Shown in pieces: positions 24,610-34,004 of a stretch of DNA of 64,000 nt. How positions within the stretch are numbered: the first letter of the stretch is position 1; every line of letters begins with the position of its first letter. Location of the stretch: the NCBI RefSeq assembly GCF_018402175.1, contig NZ_JAGYJK010000017.1, forward strand, positions 310,001 to 374,000, written 5' to 3'. This DNA comes from Yoonia sp. (lineage in GTDB: Bacteria; Pseudomonadota; Alphaproteobacteria; Rhodobacterales; Rhodobacteraceae). A model generated the notes under the pieces. That model was not told the DNA's origin. It made no database searches and saw only the letters and a list, made by a program, of their open reading frames with translations. A program made the position numbers and the translations under genes.

Positions 24610-26769
24610 ATGAGCAGCAACGGCAAAAGACGGACACCGCTGGTGGCCGACAAACGCTATCAGGGCAAGGCGACCCCGAAAAAGCCTGCCGCCAAGAAAC
24701 AGGCGCCCGCGCGCAAGCCCCGCACCCGCAAAACTGCGCGCCGTGGTCGTCCGACCACAGTGCTGGGGTGGCTGCTCTGGCCGTTCCGCATCCTGCTGCG
24801 GATTATCTGGGCAATCAGCTGGCGTGCCGGGCTTGTCGCGGCGCTGATCATCACGGGTGTTTCGATTTATTTCGCCCAACAAATGCCACCTGTCCAAACG
24901 CTGATCGACCAGCGCGCGCGCGGCTCTGTCACGATGGCCGACCTGACCGGCGAGGTCTTTGCCTGGCGCGGCGACCAGTTCGGCGGCATGGTGACCGCGC
25001 GCACCGTATCACCACATCTGCATAATGCGGTCATCGCGGTCGAAGACCGCCGGTTCTATGGCCATTTCGGCCTGTCGCCGCGCGGCATCGCCTCGGCCAT
25101 CCGCATCAACCTAAACGAAGGGCGCGGCCCTTTGTCCGGCAACGGCGGGTCCACGATCACCCAGCAAACCGCCAAACTCCTGTGTCTGGGCGTGCCATAT
25201 AACGCCGCACAGTGGGAATCCGAAGCCGCCTATGAGGCCGATTGCCGCCGCACAACGCTGGCCCGCAAGCTCCGCGAGGCGTTTTACGCCATGGGCATGG
25301 AAATCGCCTATACCAAGGAAGAAATCCTGACGCTCTATCTGAACCGCGCCTATCTGGGCGCGGGCAGTCGCGGGTTCGAGGCCGCGGCCCAACGCTATTT
25401 CGGGATTTCGGCGGCCGAGGTGAACCCCGCACAGGCGGCGATGCTGGCGGGATTGCTGAAGGCGCCGTCCACCCTTGCCCCGACAGCCAATATCGAACGC
25501 TCGCGCGAACGCGCCGCCGTGGTCGTGCGCTTGATGGAGGGTCAGGGCTATCTGACCGCCGCCCAAGCGCAAGAGGCTATCACCAACCCCGCCGCCCTGT
25601 CGCGCGCCGCCGAGGCACGCTCTGGCGGGTTTTTTGCCGATTGGGTGATGGAAAGCGGGCCGGAATTTTTTACCCGCAACACCACCGAAGACGTGATCAT
25701 CCGCACCACGCTGGATCAACGCATCCAGCGCGCCGCCGAAGAGGCGCTGGTATCAGTGTTCGAAAACCTGGTCGCTGACGGGTCCGAGGCGCAGGCCGCC
25801 ATCGTGGTCATGTCCGCTGACGGGGCTGTGCGCGCGATGGTCGGCGGGCGCAATCTGCGCGCCACGGGCGCGTTCAACCGCGCGACACAGGCGCTGCGCC
25901 AGACCGGATCGGCCTTCAAGCCTTTCATCTATGCAGCCGCCCTTGATCTGGGCGTGTCGCCCTATGCGTTGATCAGCGATGCGCCGCAATGCTGGTCTAT
26001 CCCCGGATCACGCGAATGGTGCCCCGAGAATTATGACCGCGAGTTCAAGGGGCCTATCACGATGACCCAGGCCTTGGCCGAAAGCCGGAATCTCCCCGCC
26101 ATTTTTCTGTCCGAGGATGTCGGGCGCGAATATGTCCGCAACGTGGCCAACGGGTTCGGATTGCAAGGCGAACTGGCCGAAGGTCCGGCACTCGCACTGG
26201 GCGTGTCCGAAAGCACGCTGCTCAATCTTACGGGTGCCTATGCCGGCATCCTGAACGGCGGGTCGCAGGTGACGCCTTATGGTCTGCTGGATCTGCGCAT
26301 TCAGGGCGATTCCGCGGTGCTGATGGATTCGCAAGATGCAGGCATCGGAAACCGGATCATCAGCGAACAGGCCGCGCGCCAGTTGACCTGGATGATGACA
26401 CGCGTTGTCGAGGAAGGCACCGGACGGCGCGCGCGGATCGACGGCTGGGAAATCGCAGCCAAGACCGGCACGACCAATTCGGCGCGCGATGCCTGGTTCA
26501 TCGGCTTTACCGGCGATTACGTCACCGGCGTCTGGATGGGCTATGACAACAACACCCCGTTAAGCGGCGTGACGGGCGGCGGCCTGCCCGCCGAAATCTG
26601 GCGCGAAACCATGGTGCGTGTGCTGGAAGGCCGGATGCCCACGCCGCTGCCGATGATGATGCCACAGACGGCGGCCCCCGCGGGTATTCTGGAAAGCCAG
26701 GGTGGTGAGGTTGTGGACGACGATATCGTCAACCTGCTGGACCTGCTGGTCGGCGGCGGGACGAACTGA
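24610..26769 (+). CDS. Bifunctional penicillin-binding protein (class A, PBP1A-like)
   Basis: A 719-residue inner-membrane peptidoglycan synthase. A Lys/Arg/Pro/Ala-rich cytoplasmic tail (1-50) precedes one membrane helix (about 70-90). The glycosyltransferase domain has the catalytic Glu145 in EDRRFYGHFG, GNGGSTITQQ and the LNRAYLG motif. The transpeptidase domain has Ser434xxLys437 (SAFK), Ser492-Arg-Asn494 (SRN) and Lys618-Thr-Gly620 (KTG). All catalytic residues are intact. A short Met/Pro-rich C-terminal tail follows. It makes and cross-links glycan strands. No partner division or elongation gene adjoins. Confidence 0.94.
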   Translation: MSSNGKRRTPLVADKRYQGKATPKKPAAKKQAPARKPRTRKTARRGRPTTVLGWLLWPFRILLRIIWAISWRAGLVAALIITGVSIYFAQQMPPVQTLIDQRARGSVTMADLTGEVFAWRGDQFGGMVTARTVSPHLHNAVIAVEDRRFYGHFGLSPRGIASAIRINLNEGRGPLSGNGGSTITQQTAKLLCLGVPYNAAQWESEAAYEADCRRTTLARKLREAFYAMGMEIAYTKEEILTLYLNRAYLGAGSRGFEAAAQRYFGISAAEVNPAQAAMLAGLLKAPSTLAPTANIERSRERAAVVVRLMEGQGYLTAAQAQEAITNPAALSRAAEARSGGFFADWVMESGPEFFTRNTTEDVIIRTTLDQRIQRAAEEALVSVFENLVADGSEAQAAIVVMSADGAVRAMVGGRNLRATGAFNRATQALRQTGSAFKPFIYAAALDLGVSPYALISDAPQCWSIPGSREWCPENYDREFKGPITMTQALAESRNLPAIFLSEDVGREYVRNVANGFGLQGELAEGPALALGVSESTLLNLTGAYAGILNGGSQVTPYGLLDLRIQGDSAVLMDSQDAGIGNRIISEQAARQLTWMMTRVVEEGTGRRARIDGWEIAAKTGTTNSARDAWFIGFTGDYVTGVWMGYDNNTPLSGVTGGGLPAEIWRETMVRVLEGRMPTPLPMMMPQTAAPAGILESQGGEVVDDDIVNLLDLLVGGGTN

Positions 26770-26779
26770 AAACAGCCCG

Positions 26780-27145
26780 CTAGGGCGCGACCGCAGGGCA
26801 AAGGCCGTAGACAAAGACATAACCGTCCCAGAGGATATACAGCCCCTTACCATCGGCGGTGGGCATCAGCATCGCCCGTTCGGTCCATTGTTGCCCGTCC
26901 GCGGCACATTCCATCGTGTAAAGCGTGGCGTTCATGCCGTTGACATCCACCGGACGGGTCATCTGGCACTGCGTTTCGACCCCGTAAAACACCCCTTCGG
27001 CGATCCGCACAGAGGTGCCGTCGTCACCGATCAGCGCGCAATCGGCATCGGCAGTCTGCCGGTAAATGCCATCATAAGGCGCCGCCGCGACAACGGCAGG
27101 CACAAGGCCGATCAGAACGGCGGATTGGCGCAAAAATCGGTTCAT
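26780..27145 (-). CDS. Small secreted protein, unknown
   Basis: A 121-residue protein with a clear signal peptide (MNRFLRQSAVLIGLVPAVVAAA, cleavage near residue 21-22) and a small mature domain with four cysteines (in ADCALI, TQCQMT, MECAAD and GLCPAV), likely two disulfides. I recognise no family. It is convergent with the PBP gene (10 bases between stops) and divergent from the type I secretion genes. A TTG six codons upstream is a less likely start. Confidence 0.65.
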   Translation of the reverse strand: MNRFLRQSAVLIGLVPAVVAAAPYDGIYRQTADADCALIGDDGTSVRIAEGVFYGVETQCQMTRPVDVNGMNATLYTMECAADGQQWTERAMLMPTADGKGLYILWDGYVFVYGLCPAVAP

Positions 27146-27336
27146 GTTCCATTCATGCTGCAAATCTGGCGCGTGTTCAACAGCGTCCGGCTGCTGTGCA
27201 AGCGGATGTCATGTCATTTCACGCCTCTTAATTGGCAAGCTTGTTAACCCATCCGTGCTTTGATCGCGGCCAGAGGGCGGCCAGAGGGCGGCATGACCGG
27301 ATCAGCGGCACAAACGGGCAAGAGACACAGGCTGCA

Positions 27337-29061
27337 ATGGCACAGGGACGGGCAGAACTGCGCGCGGCAATCCGCGAAAGCGCGCCACTGTGCTGGATCG
27401 TCGGCGCGTTCAGCTTTTTCGTCAACCTGCTGATGCTGACCGGCCCGCTTTACATGCTGAACGTCTATGACCGCGTGCTGAACGCGCGGTCGGTGGAAAC
27501 GCTGATCGCGCTCACCGTGCTGGTGGCGTTTCTGTATGCGGTGATGGCGGTGCTGGATTACATCCGCGGCCGCGTGATGGCGCGGGTCGGTGCGCGGTTT
27601 CAGACCCGGCTGGACCGGCGCGTTTTCGCCGCCGTCATGCGCGCCACGACCCTGCAACGCGCGCCACGGCAGGCCGCCACCGGCCTGCGCGATCTGGAAT
27701 CCGTGCAGCGGCTGATCACCGCGCCCGCGCTGATGGCGGTGTTTGACCTGCCTTGGGCGCCGTTGTTTTTCCTTGGCATCTTTATCTTTCATCCGCTGAT
27801 GGGGCTGCTGGCCATCTGCGGCGCGCTGGTGCTGGTTGTTGTCGCCGTGCTGAACCAGATCACCACCAGCGCACCTTTGGCGCAGGCCAATGCGGCCAGC
27901 TTTGCCGCGGACCAGTTGGGCAGCCAGATCCGGCAGGAAAGCGAGATGATCCATGCGCTGGGTATGCGCAGCGCGGCCTTTGACCGCTGGCAGGTGGCGC
28001 GCGACGGGGCGCTGGGGGCCAGTATCGGTGCCTCGGATGCGGCAGGCAGCTATGCCGCACTGACCAAGGCGTTCCGGCTGTTCGTACAATCGGCGATGCT
28101 GGGGCTGGGGGCCTATCTGGTCCTGCAAGGCCAGCTGTCGCCCGGCGCGATGATCGCGGCGTCGATCCTGCTGGGCCGTGCGCTGGCCCCGATAGAGATG
28201 ATCGTCGGCCAATGGGCGGTGTTCCAGCGCGGTCGCGACGGCTGGGGCAATCTGGCGGTGCTGTTGGGGCAGGTGACGCCCGATGCGCCCCGTACCCGCC
28301 TGCCACGGCCCAAGGCGCGGCTGCGCGCCGAACAGATTACCGTCGTTCCACCGGGAGAGAGTGTGGCGGCCCTGCGCATGGTCAGTTTCGATGTGGGCGC
28401 AGGGCAGGCCGTGGGGGTCATCGGCACCTCGGGCGCGGGCAAATCCACGCTGGCGCGGGCGCTGACCGGCGTCTGGCAACCGGCGGGCGGGCAGATCAGG
28501 CTGGATGGTGCGGCGCTGGATCAATACGGTGCCGACGTGCTGGGCCAGCATATCGGCTATCTGCCGCAGCGCGTGCAATTGTGCGACGGCACGATCAAGG
28601 ACAACATCGCCCGCATGGCGATGGTGCCCGATGATGCGGCGGTGGTGCTGGCCGCGCAAAAGGCGGCGGCGCATGACATGATCCTGACACTGCCCGATGG
28701 CTATGACACACACGTCAGCGCCACCATGGGCCGGTTGTCGGGCGGGCAGATCCAGCGGATCGGGCTGGCCCGCGCGCTTTATGGCGACCCTGTCGTGCTG
28801 GTGCTGGACGAGCCTAATTCCAACCTCGACAATGACGGATCACTGGCGCTGAACGCCGCGATCCGCGCGTTCAAGGCGGCGGGGGGCATCGTGTTCATCA
28901 TGGCGCACCGGCCTGCCGCGATACAGGAATGTGACCTGTTGCTGGTCATCGACAAGGGCATGCGCCGCGCCTTCGGGCCAAAGGATAAGGTGCTGGCCGA
29001 CATGGTCCAGAACCACGCGCAGATCATCCGCGCCGCCGCGCAGTCGGGGGATGCGTCATGA
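27337..29061 (+). CDS. Type I secretion system permease/ATPase (PrsD-like)
   Basis: A 574-residue ABC exporter half-transporter. The N-terminal membrane domain has about six helices (20-290), and the nucleotide-binding domain follows: Walker A GTSGAGKST (363-371), signature LSGGQ (467-471), Walker B VVLVLDEP (about 486-493). There is no C39 peptidase or C39-like domain at the N-terminus, as in the PrsD/HasD branch that exports RTX-type or adhesin proteins. The start is the ATG at a family-like N-terminus; the ribosome site is weak. The stop overlaps the adaptor gene by ATGA. No substrate gene is in the window. Confidence 0.92.
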   Translation: MAQGRAELRAAIRESAPLCWIVGAFSFFVNLLMLTGPLYMLNVYDRVLNARSVETLIALTVLVAFLYAVMAVLDYIRGRVMARVGARFQTRLDRRVFAAVMRATTLQRAPRQAATGLRDLESVQRLITAPALMAVFDLPWAPLFFLGIFIFHPLMGLLAICGALVLVVVAVLNQITTSAPLAQANAASFAADQLGSQIRQESEMIHALGMRSAAFDRWQVARDGALGASIGASDAAGSYAALTKAFRLFVQSAMLGLGAYLVLQGQLSPGAMIAASILLGRALAPIEMIVGQWAVFQRGRDGWGNLAVLLGQVTPDAPRTRLPRPKARLRAEQITVVPPGESVAALRMVSFDVGAGQAVGVIGTSGAGKSTLARALTGVWQPAGGQIRLDGAALDQYGADVLGQHIGYLPQRVQLCDGTIKDNIARMAMVPDDAAVVLAAQKAAAHDMILTLPDGYDTHVSATMGRLSGGQIQRIGLARALYGDPVVLVLDEPNSNLDNDGSLALNAAIRAFKAAGGIVFIMAHRPAAIQECDLLLVIDKGMRRAFGPKDKVLADMVQNHAQIIRAAAQSGDAS

Positions 29062-30350
29062 CCGCACCATGGCCCGTGCGGCGCTATCTGATCATTGGCG
29101 CCGCCACGCTGGCCGTGCTGGTCGGTGGTTTTGGCACATGGTCGGTGCTGGCGCAGATCAATGGCGCGGTCATCACCAGCGGCCAGATCGAGGTGGACCG
29201 CAACCGGCAGGTCGTGCAGCACCCGTTCGGCGGGGTGGTGGCGGAGATCCTTGTCGTCGAAGGAGATACTGTCGCCACTGGTGACCTGCTGATCCGGCTG
29301 GACCCGACCGACCTGCAATCGGAACTGGCCATCGTCGAAGGACAGTATTTCGACATCCTTGCGCGCCGCGCACGGCTGGAGGCGGAACGCGACGATGCAG
29401 TCGCGCTGGTCTTTGACCCTATTTTGTTGAATGCCGGCACACCCGCAGCGGCAGAACTGATGCAGGGGCAGGAACGGCTGTTCGCCGCACGGCTGGAAAC
29501 CAGCCTGCAATCCATCCATCAACTGACCCAGCAACGCGCGCAGATCGCCAGCCAGATCACGGGGATCACAGCGCAACAAACGGCGCTGGAGACCCAGCAG
29601 GGCCTGATCGCGCGCGAGTTGGCCGACCAGCAAAGCCTGCTGGACCGCGGGCTGGCGCAGGCCGGTCGGGTGCTGGCCCTGCAACGCGAACAGGCCAGCC
29701 TTTTGGGCCGCGTCGGCGAATTGACGGCGCAGGCCGCACAGGCCGCCGAACGCATGACAGAGATCGAGATTCAGGTGCTGGCCCTTGCCTCCGCCCGCCG
29801 CGAAGAGGCGATCACCCGCCTGCGCGACCTGCAATTCAACCAGCTGGAACTGGCCGAACGCCGCCAGACCCTGCTGCGCCAGCTGGACAGGCTGGATATC
29901 CGCGCGCCGGTGGCGGGGGTTGTCTATGCGATGCAGGTCTTTGCGCCACGGTCGGTGATCCGCCCTGCCGATCCGCTGCTGTTCCTGATCCCGCAGGACC
30001 GGCCCCTGATCATCGCGACACAGGTGCAGACCACGGATATTGATCAGGTTTTTGTCGGGCAGGACGTGACCTTGCGGTTTTCGGCCTTTGACCAGCGGCG
30101 CACGCCGGAACTGGCGGGGCGCGTCACGCTCTTGTCGGCAGATGCCTTTGCGGACGATGTGACGGGCCAGTCGTATTACCGCGCCGAAGTGCAGGTCAAC
30201 GCAGGTGAAATGCAGCGTTTGCCCGCTGATCTGACCCTGATGCCCGGCATGCCGGTCGAGGCGTTTATACGCACCGGCGACCGCAGCCCGATGGATTACC
30301 TGATCAAGCCATTGGCGGATTATTTCATCCGCGCGTTTCGCGACACATGA
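29058..30350 (+). CDS. Type I secretion periplasmic adaptor (HlyD/PrsE family)
   Basis: A 430-residue membrane fusion protein. It has one N-terminal membrane helix (about 12-32), a lipoyl-like half-motif (QHPFGGVVAEI...GDTV), a long coiled-coil hairpin (about 95-275; many Gln, Ala and Glu), then DIRAPVAGVVYAMQVF and a C-terminal beta-barrel. It bridges the ABC exporter to a TolC-like outer-membrane channel, which is not encoded here. Translationally coupled to the ABC gene. Confidence 0.92.
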   Translation: MTAPWPVRRYLIIGAATLAVLVGGFGTWSVLAQINGAVITSGQIEVDRNRQVVQHPFGGVVAEILVVEGDTVATGDLLIRLDPTDLQSELAIVEGQYFDILARRARLEAERDDAVALVFDPILLNAGTPAAAELMQGQERLFAARLETSLQSIHQLTQQRAQIASQITGITAQQTALETQQGLIARELADQQSLLDRGLAQAGRVLALQREQASLLGRVGELTAQAAQAAERMTEIEIQVLALASARREEAITRLRDLQFNQLELAERRQTLLRQLDRLDIRAPVAGVVYAMQVFAPRSVIRPADPLLFLIPQDRPLIIATQVQTTDIDQVFVGQDVTLRFSAFDQRRTPELAGRVTLLSADAFADDVTGQSYYRAEVQVNAGEMQRLPADLTLMPGMPVEAFIRTGDRSPMDYLIKPLADYFIRAFRDT

Positions 30351-30405
30351 TTGCACGCCACGGCATTGCCCGCTAGCGTCCGGCCAAACAGCCAAGGAGT
30401 GTGAC

Positions 30406-30867
30406 ATGAGCGTGATCGAAACCCGTCTGGCCGAACTGGGCGTGACCCTGCCCGACGCCCCTGCCCCCGCGGCGAATTATGTTCCTTTCGTGCAGACAGG
30501 CCATCTGGTGCATGTGTCGGGGCAAATCTCGGCCAATGCGGATGGGATGATCAAGGGCAAGCTGGGCGCGGATATGGATATCGAGGCCGGTGCCACCGCC
30601 GCGCGTGCCTGTGCTGTCAGCCTGCTGGCACAGCTCAAGGCGGCTTGCGGTGGTGATATCGACCGGCTGGTGCGGGTGGTCAAACTGGTGGGTTTCGTCA
30701 ATTCGACCTCCGATTTCGGTGACCAACCCAAGGTGATCAACGGCGCATCAGATTTCATGGTTGCAGCCCTTGGCGACAAGGGCCGCCATGCACGCTCTGC
30801 CGTCAGTGCCGCCAGCCTGCCATTCGGCGTCGCCGTCGAAATCGAAGGCATTTTCGAGATCGCATGA
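30406..30867 (+). CDS. RidA family protein (YjgF/L-PSP)
   Basis: A 153-residue protein of the slightly longer RidA branch (canonical RidA is about 128). It contains HVSGQIS, the central KLVGFVNST region and RSAVSAASLPFGVAVEIEGIFEIA with the conserved Arg. RidA hydrolyses reactive enamines and imines released by PLP enzymes. An AAGGAG site precedes the ATG. It heads a five-gene plus-strand run and overlaps the GDPD gene by ATGA. Confidence 0.9.
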   Translation: MSVIETRLAELGVTLPDAPAPAANYVPFVQTGHLVHVSGQISANADGMIKGKLGADMDIEAGATAARACAVSLLAQLKAACGGDIDRLVRVVKLVGFVNSTSDFGDQPKVINGASDFMVAALGDKGRHARSAVSAASLPFGVAVEIEGIFEIA

Positions 30868-31616
30868 TGATACCTGCCGCCTTGCTGTCCCGCCCCATCG
30901 CGCACCGCGCTTTCCATGACCGCAAGGCGGGGCGCGTGGAAAATTCCTTGGCCGCAATCAAGGCCGCAATTGCCGCCGGTTACGGGATCGAGATTGACGT
31001 GCAATTGTCCAGCGACGGCCATGCGATGGTGTTTCACGACGACAATCTTGACCGGCTGACCGCCCAAACCGGGCCGGTGCGCGCGCGCAGCCGTGCGGAA
31101 CTGGAACAGATCCCGCTGAAGGATGACACCGGCACGATCCCCGCGCTGGGGGATGTGCTGGCGCTGGTCGCGGGGCAAGTGCCGCTGCTGATCGAGATCA
31201 AGGATCAGGACGGCAATATGGGGCCGGATGTCGGACCGCTGGAAACAGCGACCTGCGCGGCATTGGCGGATTACACAGGCGATGTCGCGCTGATGTCGTT
31301 CAACCCGCATAGCATGGCCGCCTGCCAGACCATCGCCCCCGCCATTGCGCGCGGTCTGGTGACATCGGCCTATGATCCGGTGTTCTGGCCCGAACTGACC
31401 CCTGCGGTCTGCGACCATCTGCGCGGCATCCCCGATTATGACCGCGTTGGTGCCTGTTTCATCAGCCACGAAGCGCTTGATCTGGCCCGCCCCCGCGTGG
31501 CGCAGATCAAGGCTGCGGGCGCGTCTGTGCTGTGCTGGACCATCCGGTCGCCCGAAGCAGAGGCAAAGGCACGCGAAATTGCGGATAATGTGACGTTCGA
31601 GGGTTATCTTGCTTGA
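30864..31616 (+). CDS. Glycerophosphodiester phosphodiesterase (GDPD family)
   Basis: A 250-residue TIM-barrel hydrolase that releases glycerol-3-phosphate from glycerophosphodiesters of lipid turnover. Catalytic and metal residues are visible in IAHRAFHD, RVENSLAAI, EIDVQLS and VFHDDNLDRL. No signal peptide, so cytoplasmic like UgpQ. It starts within the ridA stop (ATGA); a second Met follows at once. Confidence 0.9.
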   Translation: MMIPAALLSRPIAHRAFHDRKAGRVENSLAAIKAAIAAGYGIEIDVQLSSDGHAMVFHDDNLDRLTAQTGPVRARSRAELEQIPLKDDTGTIPALGDVLALVAGQVPLLIEIKDQDGNMGPDVGPLETATCAALADYTGDVALMSFNPHSMAACQTIAPAIARGLVTSAYDPVFWPELTPAVCDHLRGIPDYDRVGACFISHEALDLARPRVAQIKAAGASVLCWTIRSPEAEAKAREIADNVTFEGYLA

Positions 31617-31646
31617 CGCGCGGCGCGCGCCCTCCAGTTAAAGACC

Positions 31647-32831
31647 ATGGACGGATCAGCAATCGAAATCACCACCCATGCCAGCATCAACGGTATCGCC
31701 CCCGCCGACTGGGATGCTTGCGCCTGTCCCGAGGCCACCACTGGCCGCCCCATCGACCCGTTCACGACGCACCGGTTTCTCAAGGCGCTGGAGGACAGCT
31801 ATTCCGTTGGCGCTGGCACCGGCTGGCAGCCACGGTATCTGACCGCGCAACAGGACGGGCAGATCATCGCCGCAGCGCCGCTTTATGCCAAGGGGCATAG
31901 TCAGGGCGAATATATCTTTGATCACAACTGGGCGCATGCCTATGAAAACGCAGGCGGGCGATATTACCCGAAACTGCAGATTGCGGTGCCGTTCACGCCA
32001 GCCACCGGGCGGCGGTTTCTGACCCGTCCGGGGTTTGAAGCGGTGGGCATGGCCGCCCTGATCCAGGGTGCTGTCCAGATCGCCGCCGACAACAACCTGT
32101 CGTCACTGCACGCCACCTTCTGCACCGAAGCCGAGGCGCTGGCGGGGGCCGAAATGGGCCTGCAACCCCGCATCGGGCAGCAGTTTCACTGGGTCAACGA
32201 CAGCTATGGCGGGTTCGACGATTTTCTGGGCAGCCTGTCCAGCCGCAAGCGCAAGAACATCCGCAAGGAACGTGAAACAGCCCACGGGTTCGGCGGACAG
32301 ATTGTGGCGCTGACCGGTGACCAGATCCAGCCCGCGCATTGGGATGCGTTCTGGCACTTCTATCAGGACACCGGCAACCGCAAATGGGGCACGCCATATC
32401 TGACGCGCAATTTCTTTCACTTCGCGCATCAGACCCTGCGCGATGACATGATGATGGTGCTGGCGATCCGTGACGGGGTGCCTGTCGCGGGGGCGCTGAA
32501 CTTTATCGGGCGCGACACGTTATATGGTCGGTACTGGGGCTGCACCGAACACCACGCCTGCCTGCATTTCGAACTGTGCTATTATCAGGCCATCGACTTT
32601 GCCATCGCGCAGGGTTTGGCACGGGTCGAGGCGGGGGCACAGGGCGAACACAAGCTGGCGCGCGGCTATCTGCCGGTGCCGGTCCATTCGCTGCACTGGT
32701 TCGCGGATGCCGGATTCCGCGATGCGATTGCCCGCTATCTGGTGGCCGAACGCGACGCGGTGGATCAGGAAATCGAGGTGCTGACCAGCTATGGTCCGTT
32801 CCGCAAAACCGACAGGGAAGAACAACAATGA
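31647..32831 (+). CDS. GNAT-like acyltransferase (DUF482/FemAB-related)
   Basis: A 394-residue protein of the DUF482 'peptidogalycan biosynthesis' type: two tandem GNAT-like folds resembling FemA/B peptidyltransferases. Characteristic segments are [20 protein letters not shown], the basic [14 protein letters not shown], and [15 protein letters not shown] near the end. The true acceptor is unknown; transfer of an aminoacyl group to a cell-envelope or small-molecule target is inference. It follows the GDPD gene by 30 bases and is coupled to phhB by ATGA. Confidence 0.85.
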   Translation: MDGSAIEITTHASINGIAPADWDACACPEATTGRPIDPFTTHRFLKALEDSYSVGAGTGWQPRYLTAQQDGQIIAAAPLYAKGHSQGEYIFDHNWAHAYENAGGRYYPKLQIAVPFTPATGRRFLTRPGFEAVGMAALIQGAVQIAADNNLSSLHATFCTEAEALAGAEMGLQPRIGQQFHWVNDSYGGFDDFLGSLSSRKRKNIRKERETAHGFGGQIVALTGDQIQPAHWDAFWHFYQDTGNRKWGTPYLTRNFFHFAHQTLRDDMMMVLAIRDGVPVAGALNFIGRDTLYGRYWGCTEHHACLHFELCYYQAIDFAIAQGLARVEAGAQGEHKLARGYLPVPVHSLHWFADAGFRDAIARYLVAERDAVDQEIEVLTSYGPFRKTDREEQQ

Positions 32832-33127
32832 CCGACGCACTGACACAATCCGAACGCGACAGCGATCTTGCACCTCTTTTGGCCAATGGCTGGCATATGG
32901 TGGACGGGCGCGACGCGATCCATAAACAATTCGTGTTCCGCAACTTCATCGAAGCCTTTGGATTCATGACAAAGGTTGCCCTTTGGGCCGAAAAATGGAA
33001 CCATCACCCCGAATGGTCAAATGTCTATAAAACCGTCGAGGTGACATTGACGACCCATGACGCGGGCGGATTGTCGGCGCTGGATACCAAACTGGGCGCC
33101 AAGATGGACGCGCTTGCCGGGGGCTGA
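32828..33127 (+). CDS. phhB: Pterin-4-alpha-carbinolamine dehydratase
   Basis: A 99-residue dehydratase that regenerates the pterin cofactor of aromatic amino-acid hydroxylases. The active-site histidines are in NHHPEW, and [16 protein letters not shown] and [14 protein letters not shown] fit the family. The start overlaps the upstream stop by ATGA. No phenylalanine hydroxylase gene adjoins, so the protein may serve another role, as suspected for orphan PCD proteins in many bacteria. Confidence 0.92.
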   Translation: MTDALTQSERDSDLAPLLANGWHMVDGRDAIHKQFVFRNFIEAFGFMTKVALWAEKWNHHPEWSNVYKTVEVTLTTHDAGGLSALDTKLGAKMDALAGG

Positions 33128-33128
33128 C

Positions 33129-33974
33129 TTGGACGATTTGCTGACGACCGAGATTATCAACGGGCGGACGCTGGCCGATCTTTTGACGCTGGAATTCGTG
33201 ATCTCTGTCTTTGGCAGCGTTCTGGCCGCGATCCTGATCCTGATCACGGGTTTCGTCATCGGCGGCTGGCTGCGCGGGCGGCTGATGCGCGTGGGCCAGA
33301 TGAACCGGCATCTGGACGCGACGCTGTTCAGCTTTCTGGGCAATATCATCCGCTATGTCGTTATCGGCTTTGCCTTCCTGTTCGTGCTGAACACCTTCGG
33401 GGTGCAGACGACATCCTTTGTCGCCGTCATCGGTGCCGCCGGTCTGGCCATTGGCCTCGCGCTGCAAGGCACGCTGTCCAATATCGCGGCGGGTGTGATG
33501 ATCGTGTTCTTCCGCCCCGTGAAACTGGGCGATTTCGTCGAGGTGAACGGCCAGATGGGCACGGTGAAGGAAATCAACCTCAACTTCATCGAACTGGCGT
33601 CGGTGGCGAATGTGCAGATCATCATTCCCAACAGCCAGGTATGGGGCAACACGATCGTCAATTATTCCGCCTATGACAGCCGCCGCGCGGAATGGGTGTT
33701 CGGGGTCGGCTATGGCGCGGACCTGAAACTGGCCGAGGAAACGATCCGCAGAACGATCCTGTCGGACCCACGGTCACGGACCGAGCCAGAACCATTCATT
33801 CAGGTTAACAACCTTGGCGATTTTTCGGTCGATTTTCTGGTGCGCGTCTGGTGTTCCAGCGCCGATTTCTTTCAGTATCAGGCCGATATGAAACGGCAGG
33901 TGAAAGAGGCGTTGGATGCGGCAGGTGTGGAAATCCCGTTCCCCACACGCAAAGTGCTGAACACGGCGGAATGA
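33129..33974 (+). CDS. Small-conductance mechanosensitive channel (MscS family)
   Basis: A 281-residue channel of MscS length. Helices lie at about 22-45 and 60-80, and the pore helix TM3 at about 85-115 carries the Gly/Ala ratchet AVIGAAGLAIGLALQGTLSNIAAGVMI. The beta domain FRPVKLGDFVEV and the C-terminal vestibule follow. It opens under membrane tension to release solutes on hypo-osmotic shock. The start is a TTG one base after the phhB stop, as no in-frame ATG exists without entering phhB. Terminated by a hairpin at 33978. Confidence 0.92.
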   Translation: MDDLLTTEIINGRTLADLLTLEFVISVFGSVLAAILILITGFVIGGWLRGRLMRVGQMNRHLDATLFSFLGNIIRYVVIGFAFLFVLNTFGVQTTSFVAVIGAAGLAIGLALQGTLSNIAAGVMIVFFRPVKLGDFVEVNGQMGTVKEINLNFIELASVANVQIIIPNSQVWGNTIVNYSAYDSRRAEWVFGVGYGADLKLAEETIRRTILSDPRSRTEPEPFIQVNNLGDFSVDFLVRVWCSSADFFQYQADMKRQVKEALDAAGVEIPFPTRKVLNTAE

Positions 33975-33977
33975 AAA

Positions 33978-33998
33978 GGGCGGCCCCAAGGACCGCCC
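33978..33998 (+). terminator. Hairpin terminator after mscS
   Basis: GGGCGG (33978-33983) pairs with CCGCCC (33993-33998), extended by inner CC/GG pairs, preceded by AAAA and followed by GTTATCTT. It begins 4 bases after the stop of the five-gene run and also faces the peroxiredoxin stop at 34005. Confidence 0.65.
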
Positions 33999-34004
33999 GT
34001 TATC

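Noticed and set aside
27268-27292. Tandem 11-base copies of GGCCAGAGGGC upstream of the ABC exporter gene
   Set aside because: Only about two copies and no known binding site; probably replication slippage in GC-rich DNA.
28779-30407. A 542-codon minus-strand frame opposite the HlyD-type adaptor gene
   Set aside because: Antisense shadow; the adaptor and ABC exporter on the plus strand are intact and coupled.
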